This document shows, piece after piece, positions 53,588-60,390 of a stretch of 64,000 nucleotides of DNA. The stretch is from Bin55 sp964572845 (lineage in GTDB: Bacteria; Pseudomonadota; Gammaproteobacteria; Pseudomonadales; Azotimanducaceae): contig CAZNFX010000005.1 in assembly GCA_964572845.1 (NCBI GenBank), positions 124,001 through 188,000 of the forward strand, read 5' to 3'. The notes beneath the pieces were generated by a model. The model ran no database searches. It had not been told where the DNA came from and saw only the letters and a program-made list of their open reading frames with translations. The position numbers and the translations under genes were made by a program. Within the stretch, counting starts at the first letter, position 1, and each line of letters opens with the position of its first letter.

Positions 53588-54712
53588 GTGGGTCCACTCG
53601 AAGGCGTTCAAGTAATAGAGCTCGCGGGCATCGGTCCCGGACCGTTTTGCGGAATGATGTTGTCTGACATGGGCGCAGATGTCATTCGTGTCGACAGGAT
53701 ATCCAACGCCAAGCGTGCGCCTAGAGACGTCATGCAGAGAAACCGCAGGTCCATTTCCATTGATCTGAAGTCGGAAGAGGGACGCAATGTCGTTCTTCGA
53801 ATGGTCGAAACCGCGGATGCACTGTTCGAAGGCTTCAGACCCGGAGTAACTGAGCGTCTCGGATTGGGGCCGGACGACTGCATCGCAAGAAACAAGAAGC
53901 TCGTCTACGGGCGAATGACTGGTTGGGGACAGGATGGTCCGCTAGCTTCCGCAGCGGGTCACGACATCAACTACATCGGATTGTCGGGAGCGCTCCACGC
54001 AATCGGTGAGCCCGCGGGCAAGCCAGTTCCGCCACTAAATCTCATAGGTGATTTCGGGGGCGGCGGAATGCTCTTGGCATACGGGCTTGTCTGTGCATTG
54101 CTTGAAGCCAGTAGATCCGGAGAAGGGCAGGTCGTGGACGCTGCAATGGTCGACGGCTCAGCATCGCTTATGGCTGCCTTCTACAGCATGGCTCAACATG
54201 GTTTCGTCGACGAACGGGGCACAAACTTGCTGGATGGTGGTGCGCATTTCTACAACACTTACGAGACGAGCGACGGCAAGTACATTTGTGTGGGATCCAT
54301 TGAGCCCCAGTTCTATGAGTTGCTCCTACAGCACGCCGAACTGACTGATCCTAAATTTCGCGAGCAAATGAGTAGAGAGAAGTGGCCAGATATGCGCGAG
54401 GAACTAGCTGCTGTATTCAAGACCAAGACGCGCGAGGAGTGGTGCGAAGTGATGGAAGGTACGGATGTGTGTTTTGCTCCTGTTTTGTCGGTGTGGGAAG
54501 CCCCCCAGCATCCACACAATGTTGCTCGGAAGTCCTTTGTTGAGTGTGACGGGATTACTCAGCCAGCCCCTGCCCCTCGATTTAGCCGTAGCCGACCTGG
54601 CGTCAAGCACGGTGCACGCATACCAGGGCAAGACGCGGACGAAATTCTTCGATCGTTTCAGTATGCGGAGGATGAAATCAACGATTTACGCTCTTGCGGT
54701 GCAGTTGGCTAG
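53588..54712 (+). CDS. CaiB/BaiF protein, alpha-methylacyl-CoA racemase-like
   Basis: Predicted acyl-CoA racemase acting on 2-methyl-branched acyl-CoA esters. 374 aa, beginning GPLEGVQVIELAGIGPGPFCGMMLSDMGADVIRVD. The catalytic pair of the racemase subgroup is visible: His in SAAGHDINYIGLSGAL and Asp in GEGQVVDAAMVDGSASL, as known from the mycobacterial enzyme. AGGAG lies close before the GTG, which fixes the start. It heads a three-gene run with propionyl-CoA synthetase and a crotonase, consistent with branched-chain or propionate catabolism. Confidence 0.92.
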   Translation: MGPLEGVQVIELAGIGPGPFCGMMLSDMGADVIRVDRISNAKRAPRDVMQRNRRSISIDLKSEEGRNVVLRMVETADALFEGFRPGVTERLGLGPDDCIARNKKLVYGRMTGWGQDGPLASAAGHDINYIGLSGALHAIGEPAGKPVPPLNLIGDFGGGGMLLAYGLVCALLEASRSGEGQVVDAAMVDGSASLMAAFYSMAQHGFVDERGTNLLDGGAHFYNTYETSDGKYICVGSIEPQFYELLLQHAELTDPKFREQMSREKWPDMREELAAVFKTKTREEWCEVMEGTDVCFAPVLSVWEAPQHPHNVARKSFVECDGITQPAPAPRFSRSRPGVKHGARIPGQDADEILRSFQYAEDEINDLRSCGAVG

Positions 54713-54750
54713 CGTTCAAGCGAACGAACTAGATTGAAGGGACTGGATCC

Positions 54751-56652
54751 ATGAGTAGATACTCGGAGGCGTATGCGTTGTCCTTGAATTCTCCAGAAGA
54801 ATTTTGGGGAGAACAGGCCCGTTTGATTGACTGGCACAAACCTCCCCACCGAATTCTCAGCAAGGACGAGCGCGGTGTTGATCGTTGGTTTGAAGGCGGA
54901 CAACTGAATACTGCGTGGCTTGCACTGGATCGCCACGTTAATGATGGACGCGAACACGATACAGCTCTGATTTACGACTCTCCTGTCACTCGGACCATAA
55001 GGAAATTCACTTTTGGAGAGTTACTGACGGACGTATCGCTAGTTGCAGGGGCGTTACGCCGTTCAGGAGTGGCCAAAGGCGACCGAGTGGTGATCTATAT
55101 GCCGATGGTCCCCGAGACATTAGTGGCAATGCTTGCATGTGCGCGCATTGGCGCAATCCATTCAGTTGTATTTGGAGGATTTGCAGCACCGGAACTCGCT
55201 TCCAGGATCGACGACTCCACTCCCAAGTTGATACTGGCAGCAACTTGTGGCATTGAGTTCCAAACAGTCGTCCCCTATATGCCAATGTTGGAACGTGCAT
55301 TGGAGTTAGCGTCTCACGAACCAGATTCCGTTGTGATTCTGCAACGCGAGATGGTCAGGGCAACTCTCGACCACGCCGGGTACGTTGACTGGCAAGCCTG
55401 GGTTTCGCAAGCCAATCCGGCGGAAGCAGTGCCAATCGACGCATGGGATCCTCTCTACATCCTCTATACCTCTGGTACGACGGGGAAGCCTAAAGGCGTG
55501 CTGCGGGACGCGGGCGGACATGCGGTTGCGCTGAACTACAGCATGGAGGCCATATATGGGTGTGAGGCTGGGGACGTCTTTTGGGCGGCGTCTGATGTCG
55601 GCTGGGTCGTCGGTCACTCGTATATCGTCTACGGCCCGCTTCTCAAAGGGTGCACGACAGTTCTCTTCGAAGGCAAGCCGGTGCGAACACCCGACGCCGG
55701 GGCGTTTTGGCGTGTGATCGAAGAGCATCAAGTTAAAACGTTTTTCGTTGCGCCAACGGCTTTCCGCGCGATAAAAAAAGAAGATCCGAATTGCACGTTC
55801 CTTGAACAGTACAACATCGACACCCTCAGGTATCTATTCGTTGCTGGGGAGCGATTGGATCCTCCCACGTGGCATTGGCTGCAAGATCACTTGAGTGTAC
55901 CGGTCATCGACCATTGGTGGCAAACTGAAACTGGCTGGTCGATTTGCGCGAACATGGCGGGTTACGGATTGCACCCCATGAAACCCGGTTCAGCAACGTT
56001 GCCAGTACCCGGCAATGACGTTCAAATTGTGAACGATCAAGGCACAGAGTGTGGTGCAAACGAAGTAGGCAACATTGTCCTTGTTCCACCAATGCCTCCC
56101 TCACATTTCTTCACGGTCTGGGGAGATCACAAACGCTATGTTTCTTCCTACTGGGAGAGGTTCCCAGAAACCTACGAGACTGGAGACGGGGGCTTTCGCG
56201 ACGACGACGGATATGTCTACATTCTTGGACGCACCGACGACGTCATGAACGTTGCTGGGCATAGATTGTCATCAGGCGAACTCGAGGAATCTGTCGCATC
56301 ACACGTTGCGGTGGCTGAGTGCGCTGTAGTCGGCGCAAGCGATGAACTGAAGGGTCAGGTTCCAATTGGACTGGTTGTACTCAAGGACGGAGTTTCTATT
56401 GCATCAGAGTCGCTGCAGGAAGAGTTGATCCAACTGGTACGTAGGAATGTTGGCGCGTTCGCGAATTTCAAGCGTATTTGCATTGTCGAACGGTTACCCA
56501 AGACACGTTCTGGAAAAATCCTTAGGCAAGTAGTTCGAAAGATGATCGACGACGAACCTTACGTTGTTCCGTCAACCATCGACGATCCAAAGATCATCGA
56601 CGAAATCGAGGAGGAATTCGCACGGGTGGGTCTGTTGACTCAACAAAGGTGA
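54751..56652 (+). CDS. prpE: Propionyl-CoA synthetase
   Basis: AMP-forming acyl-CoA ligase (633 aa) with the PrpE sequence pattern: YSEAYALSLNSPEEFWGEQA at the N terminus, P-loop LYTSGTTGKPKGVLRDAGGH, WWQTETGWSICANMAG, and YETGDGGFRDDDGYVYILGRTDDVMNVAGHR, with the catalytic, acetylation-prone Lys in TRSGKILRQVVRKM. The RDAGGH after the P-loop and the length separate it from acetyl-CoA synthetase. It is 38 bp after the racemase-like gene on the same strand. Confidence 0.93.
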   Translation: MSRYSEAYALSLNSPEEFWGEQARLIDWHKPPHRILSKDERGVDRWFEGGQLNTAWLALDRHVNDGREHDTALIYDSPVTRTIRKFTFGELLTDVSLVAGALRRSGVAKGDRVVIYMPMVPETLVAMLACARIGAIHSVVFGGFAAPELASRIDDSTPKLILAATCGIEFQTVVPYMPMLERALELASHEPDSVVILQREMVRATLDHAGYVDWQAWVSQANPAEAVPIDAWDPLYILYTSGTTGKPKGVLRDAGGHAVALNYSMEAIYGCEAGDVFWAASDVGWVVGHSYIVYGPLLKGCTTVLFEGKPVRTPDAGAFWRVIEEHQVKTFFVAPTAFRAIKKEDPNCTFLEQYNIDTLRYLFVAGERLDPPTWHWLQDHLSVPVIDHWWQTETGWSICANMAGYGLHPMKPGSATLPVPGNDVQIVNDQGTECGANEVGNIVLVPPMPPSHFFTVWGDHKRYVSSYWERFPETYETGDGGFRDDDGYVYILGRTDDVMNVAGHRLSSGELEESVASHVAVAECAVVGASDELKGQVPIGLVVLKDGVSIASESLQEELIQLVRRNVGAFANFKRICIVERLPKTRSGKILRQVVRKMIDDEPYVVPSTIDDPKIIDEIEEEFARVGLLTQQR

Positions 56653-56713
56653 CCGTTGACGCGGTAAACCTACAATCCTGCATCAAGAAAAATACCGGGA
56701 AAAGGTTTAGTTC

Positions 56714-57550
56714 ATGGTTGATTCGCACGTGGAAGTTAGTGTCGATGGGCACGTTGCGACGTTGGTATTGGCAAACCCGCCACGTCACACAATAAACGCA
56801 AAAGGCTCACAGCAGTTATTCGAGCATCTCGATTCAATCTCCCACGACAAGGAAATTCGTGCCGTTGTCCTTACGGGGGCTACAGAAGAGATTTTCGTTC
56901 GGCACTACGAGGTAGACGAATTGGCTGACTCGTCGGAGCGCATTCAAACCAGTACAGCCCGAACAGAGCCTACAAACAGCCCTAGGCGGCCAATTCGTTC
57001 TTCTGGAGGTCTTCGCGGTGCAATGAACTTGTTGGGGATGATGAAACAAATCACTATTGCCGCAATCAATGGCATGGCACACGGCGGCGGCCTTGAGCTC
57101 GCTCTCGCTTGTGACTTTCGTTTGGCACGCGACGGCGACTTCACACTGGGATTGCCGGAAACAGGGGTGGGCATACTTCCCGGGGGCGGCGGAACGCAAC
57201 GACTAGCCAGGATTGTTGGGGTCGCGAAAGCCCTTGACTTGATTCTGCACGGAACCATATTTGGAAGCCAGCAAGCCCTGAAGATGGGTTTAGTTCATAG
57301 AGTTTTTCCAAATCCTATTGACGTGTACCGTGCTGCCGTCGCAGAATTTGCTGCCAACTTGTCGCGACGCGCACCGATAGCGTTAGCCAAATCCAAACAG
57401 GCAATTCGTGAGGGAATCGAGATGTCGCTTGCTGATGGCCTACACAGAGAAGCTGAACTATTCTCCGAGCTCATGGCAACTCAAGATGCCGCCCGTGCAT
57501 TGAGAGCAGTTTCTGCGGGCAAGCCGATTCCGCCCTTTATGGGTGAGTAA
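56714..57550 (+). CDS. Enoyl-CoA hydratase/isomerase family protein
   Basis: Crotonase-fold protein (278 aa) that keeps both catalytic glutamates: Glu in AHGGGLELALACD and Glu in LGLPETGVGILPGGGGTQRL. So it is probably a true enoyl-CoA hydratase, unlike the crotonase at 20924-21724. One segment, VLTGATEEIFVRHYEVDEL, has Val-Arg-His-Tyr in place of the usual Phe-Cys-Ala-Gly, which may alter the oxyanion loop, and an unusual Ser/Pro-rich insert follows it. It is last in the racemase-prpE run and convergent with proS. Confidence 0.9.
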   Translation: MVDSHVEVSVDGHVATLVLANPPRHTINAKGSQQLFEHLDSISHDKEIRAVVLTGATEEIFVRHYEVDELADSSERIQTSTARTEPTNSPRRPIRSSGGLRGAMNLLGMMKQITIAAINGMAHGGGLELALACDFRLARDGDFTLGLPETGVGILPGGGGTQRLARIVGVAKALDLILHGTIFGSQQALKMGLVHRVFPNPIDVYRAAVAEFAANLSRRAPIALAKSKQAIREGIEMSLADGLHREAELFSELMATQDAARALRAVSAGKPIPPFMGE

Positions 57551-57558
57551 ACTCTGGC

Positions 57559-59247
57559 CTAGGCACGTAGTCGCTCAATGACACTTCCGGGATCAATTGC
57601 TTCGATCTCGCCTCTCCGGAAACGGTACTCCAATTGGTTGCGTTGCAAGCCGCGTTCGCCTATGGTGATCCGGTGAGGAATTCCAATCAAGTCTGCGTCG
57701 GCAAACTTTACGCCAGGTCTCTCAGTGCGATCATCAAAGAGAGCGTCAATCCCGGCATCCAAGCATTTGGAGTAAATATCCTCAGCAGTGTTCAGTACAT
57801 CTGGTGAACGCTCAGCATTGAGGGAAATGATATGAACGGTTGCAGGCGTTGCCTCAATTGGCCAGTCAATGCCTACATCGTCATGCCGCTGTTCAACAAT
57901 GGCTGCAGCTAGGCGAGTAATGCCAATGCCATAGCATCCCATGAGAGGGTACGTGTTGTTGCCATCGGCATCCTGTACATATGCCTGCATCGATTTCGAG
58001 TACTTCGTGCCAAGCTGAAAGATGTGCCCTACTTCGATTCCTCGGACTATTGACAGTGGACCGCTTCCGTCGGGGGCGGGGTCTCCCTCACGCACCTTTC
58101 GAATGTCTACCACATGTTCGCAGGCAACATCGCGAACCCAATTCACGCCCATATAGTGAAAGCCGCTCTCATTGGCTCCACATGCAAAGTCCGACAGGTT
58201 CGCGGCAGCCCTATCAACATAGACTGGGATTTCTGCGCCTATTGGCCCAAGTGAGCCGGGGCGGCACTGAAATGCCTGCTCAATTTCGTCGTCGGAAGCG
58301 AATTGAAGTGGCTGAACAACGTTGGGCAAGCGCGCCGCCTTCAATTCATTCAGTTCGTGGTCTCCGCGTAGCACGAGCGCTATAGGTGTTTTGGAACCAC
58401 GAACGACAATTGTTTTTGCCACTCTATCCCGTTCAATTTTTAGAAATTCAACTAGCGAATCGATACTAGAGACGCCAGGAGTTGGCACTTTTTCAAGACG
58501 CTGAATGGGATTGGGTCGGGTTCCCTCCGCGATCGCTTCAGCGCGTTCTACATTGGCCGCGTATGTGCTGTTTTGGCTGAATGCGAGTGCATCTTCCCCC
58601 ACGCTGGCAAGTACATGAAACTCATGGCTTTCACCATCGCCAATCAAACCTGGATCCGCTTGTACGGCTCTGTAATCCAGATCCAATCTTTCGAGGACAG
58701 CGGCATATGCGTCATACATTGCACGATACGTTTCGTCGAACGTTTGTTCGTCCAGATGGAAGGAATAAGCATCCTTCATAATGAATTCTCGAGACCGTAA
58801 GACACCAAACCTGGGGCGTATTTCATCCCTGAATTTCGTGTTGATCTGAAACAGGTTGCAGGGCAGTTGCCGATAGCTGGTCACGTTGTTGCGAAATAGG
58901 TCGGTAACAACTTCCTCATGGGTCGGGCTAAGACAATACTCGTTCTCATGCCGATCTGCTAGACGAGCGAGATCCGGACCCATAGCATCCCAGCGATTTG
59001 ACTCACGCCACAGTTCTGCGGGTTGGACGAAAGGCATCAATATCTCGCATGCGCCTCGCCTGGTGAGTTCTTGCCTCACAATGCTCTCGATCTTGTGAAG
59101 AACGCGCACTCCGAGCGGCAGCCATGTAAACAATCCAGAGGCAAGTTGCCTGATCATGCCCGCACGGAGCAGCAGAACGTGACTGGGAATTTCTGCGTTT
59201 GCTGGTGGTTCGCGCAGGGTGGGAATTAGAGATTGACTAAAACGCAT
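57559..59247 (-). CDS. proS: Prolyl-tRNA synthetase
   Basis: Class II bacterial-type ProRS (562 aa) charging tRNA-Pro. Motifs include FTWLPLGVRVLHKIESIVRQEL, RFGVLRSREFIMKDAYSFH (motif 2), the editing insertion domain with KTIVVRGSKTPIALVLRGDHELNE, and GCYGIGITRLAAAIVEQRHDD (motif 3). The C-terminal anticodon-binding domain is present. It begins at ATG 59247 with a weak SD (AGGT). The leader of about 100 nt contains a promoter-like TATAAT, a palindrome and two competing inverted repeats. It is convergent with the crotonase gene. Confidence 0.97.
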   Translation of the reverse strand: MRFSQSLIPTLREPPANAEIPSHVLLLRAGMIRQLASGLFTWLPLGVRVLHKIESIVRQELTRRGACEILMPFVQPAELWRESNRWDAMGPDLARLADRHENEYCLSPTHEEVVTDLFRNNVTSYRQLPCNLFQINTKFRDEIRPRFGVLRSREFIMKDAYSFHLDEQTFDETYRAMYDAYAAVLERLDLDYRAVQADPGLIGDGESHEFHVLASVGEDALAFSQNSTYAANVERAEAIAEGTRPNPIQRLEKVPTPGVSSIDSLVEFLKIERDRVAKTIVVRGSKTPIALVLRGDHELNELKAARLPNVVQPLQFASDDEIEQAFQCRPGSLGPIGAEIPVYVDRAAANLSDFACGANESGFHYMGVNWVRDVACEHVVDIRKVREGDPAPDGSGPLSIVRGIEVGHIFQLGTKYSKSMQAYVQDADGNNTYPLMGCYGIGITRLAAAIVEQRHDDVGIDWPIEATPATVHIISLNAERSPDVLNTAEDIYSKCLDAGIDALFDDRTERPGVKFADADLIGIPHRITIGERGLQRNQLEYRFRRGEIEAIDPGSVIERLRA

Positions 59248-59269
59248 AGCTTGTTGTGACCTGTTAGCA

Positions 59270-59313
59270 CACCTGCCACTCTAAGCAATAGGTTATCCAG
59301 GTGGTATAGAGTG
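59270..59313 (-). promoter_or_regulatory. Two mutually exclusive inverted repeats in the proS leader
   Basis: Read on the proS strand, CACTCTA (59313-59307) pairs with TAGAGTG (59283-59277), and CACCTG (59303-59298) pairs with CAGGTG (59275-59270). The arms interleave, so both stems cannot form at once as simple hairpins, and a single base between the third and fourth arms makes a true pseudoknot unlikely. They look like a switch, but chance pairing cannot be excluded. Confidence 0.4.
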
Positions 59314-59330
59314 AAAGCGCACAACGCAGG

Positions 59331-59342
59331 GTTGCGCGCAAC
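59331..59342. promoter_or_regulatory. 12-bp perfect palindrome near proS promoter
   Basis: GTTGCGCGCAAC is a perfect palindrome located about 11 bp downstream of the -10-like TATAAT of the proS promoter, about where an operator would lie. No regulator is known for it. Confidence 0.4.
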
Positions 59343-59352
59343 AAGATCGCGA

Positions 59353-59358
59353 ATTATA
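59353..59358 (-). promoter_or_regulatory. proS: Probable proS promoter -10 element
   Basis: On the minus strand TATAAT is exact, with TTGGGC 16 bp upstream as a weak -35 element. It would give a leader of about 100 nt to the proS start. Confidence 0.5.
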
Positions 59359-59372
59359 GAAGTGGTCAGGCC

Positions 59373-59392
59373 ACGCCCAAGGAATTGGGCGT
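59373..59392. other. Perfect 8-bp hairpin with GGAA/TTCC tetraloop
   Basis: ACGCCCAA and TTGGGCGT are exact complements around a four-base loop (GGAA on the plus strand), and outer GGTC/GACC extend the stem. It sits just after the HU-like gene in its direction of transcription and overlaps the proS -35 region. No U-run follows on either strand, so it is not a classical terminator. Confidence 0.5.
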
Positions 59393-59401
59393 CGGACCCG
59401 A

Positions 59402-59782
59402 TCAGCTTGGCATGCTTCTAAGTTTCTTGAAAGGCTTGATCTTCACGTCCCAATGCGCGGGTTTCGCGGGAATCACAATGGGCTCTCCTGTGCGGATATT
59501 CCGCCCTTCTCTCTCTTTCCTTGCCTTGACTTTGACGGCTTTCATGCTGAACAGACCGGAGAATTGAAACTCTTTGGCGCCACGAATACGCAGAGATCGC
59601 TCAATATTGTCTTCCAGAGCGGCCAGCACGTCACCGACTTGCCTCTTTGAAAGTCCGGTAGATCCAGCTATGTTGGTAACCAAATCTACTTTCCTAAGTG
59701 GCGTGGTTATGGCTGGCGGCCTTCTTGGAGCTTTTGCCTTTGCCTTTGCCTTCGCTCGAGCCTTTTTCTTAGATGTTGCCAA
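59402..59782 (-). CDS. HU/IHF-family DNA-binding protein with Lys/Ala-rich N-terminal tail
   Basis: HU-fold nucleoid protein (126 aa). Residues 1-30 are a Lys/Ala tail (SKKKARAKAKAKAKA) and the HU body starts at LRKVDLVTNIAGSTGLSKRQVGDVLAALE, with the DNA-binding arms around GRNIRTGEPIVIPAK. The TTG at 59782 is chosen because GGAGGGAGGG ends 5 nt before it; an ATG 11 codons upstream would place that SD inside the gene. Tails of this type on HU occur in several bacteria and can bind DNA non-specifically. It is divergent from fmdB. Confidence 0.92.
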   Translation of the reverse strand: MATSKKKARAKAKAKAKAPRRPPAITTPLRKVDLVTNIAGSTGLSKRQVGDVLAALEDNIERSLRIRGAKEFQFSGLFSMKAVKVKARKEREGRNIRTGEPIVIPAKPAHWDVKIKPFKKLRSMPS

Positions 59783-59954
59783 TTTGCCCTCCCTCCGGGT
59801 TTGACATCGTTTCAAGATGCAAAAACGCTACGGTTACAAGATTCTCTCTTGCACACTCTAGAGCGCATGTTACACGATTGTTAAGGTTATTCGGAAGGTG
59901 CGCTGCAACGCAAGTGCCACGACTCTACACTTTTTTGCGTAGGTATGGCTCTTC

Positions 59955-59960
59955 TATAAT
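59955..59960 (+). promoter_or_regulatory. Probable -10 element of the fmdB-aspS-ruv operon
   Basis: An exact TATAAT lies 38 bp before the fmdB start. Only a weak -35 match (T-rich, about 18 bp upstream) is seen. Transcription from here would begin at the foot of the leader hairpin at 59965. Confidence 0.45.
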
Positions 59961-59964
59961 TGGC

Positions 59965-59995
59965 GCTCCCTCGCAAAGCCATTGCGGAGCTTTTT
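59965..59995 (+). terminator. Terminator-like leader hairpin that contains the fmdB SD
   Basis: GCTCC (59965-59969) pairs with GGAGC (59986-59990), an inner GCAA (59973-59976) pairs with TTGC (59982-59985), the loop is AGCCA, and five T follow at 59991-59995. The GGAG of the outer arm is also the SD of fmdB. The stem is bulged by three bases. It could be an attenuator or a translation block. Confidence 0.5.
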
Positions 59996-59997
59996 GC

Positions 59998-60351
59998 GTG
60001 CCCATTTACGAATATCAGTGCCGTGCCTGCGGGCATGGGTTTGAAACCATTCAAAAGATCAGTGACGACCCGCTTGTTGACTGTCCGGAGTGCGAGAAAC
60101 CAGATCTCAAGAAACTGGTTTCTAGAGTGGCTTTTCGACTGAAAGGTAGTGGCTGGTATGAGACAGACTTCAAGACCGAAGGCAAACGCAATGTGCTTGA
60201 CGGGGATCGGTCAGACTCCAAGCAAGAAGAGTCAAGCGGGGACCAAAAGGTCGAAGCCAAAAAAGAAAAAGCCAAAACTGAATCATCAGCACCCAAATCG
60301 GAATCCAAATCCTCCAAGACTAAAGCAGAGTCAAGTACGCCGGCTACCTGA
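59998..60351 (+). CDS. FmdB-family zinc-ribbon protein
   Basis: Small zinc-ribbon protein of 117 aa. The N terminus MPIYEYQCRACGHGFETIQKISDDPLVDCPECEKPDLKKLVS carries two CxxC pairs for zinc, then RVAFRLKGSGWYETDFK, the FmdB signature. The last 50 residues are a Lys/Ser/Glu-rich, probably disordered tail. It starts with GTG (SD GGAG 8 nt upstream, inside the leader hairpin). In many gammaproteobacteria it precedes aspS, as here. Its molecular role is unknown. Confidence 0.92.
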   Translation: MPIYEYQCRACGHGFETIQKISDDPLVDCPECEKPDLKKLVSRVAFRLKGSGWYETDFKTEGKRNVLDGDRSDSKQEESSGDQKVEAKKEKAKTESSAPKSESKSSKTKAESSTPAT

Positions 60352-60390
60352 CGCTACTTGTCTATCCTTACGAATTAAGTGGTCAGATGA

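Noticed and set aside
59270..59313. H-type pseudoknot in the proS leader
   Set aside because: Only one base joins the third and fourth arms, too short to cross a 7-bp stem; alternative hairpins are more likely.
59362..59392. GGTCAGG with GGAA tetraloop resembling SRP RNA domain IV
   Set aside because: The asymmetric loop with AGCA on the 3' side is missing, and the pairing does not match 4.5S RNA; the resemblance is limited to a few bases.
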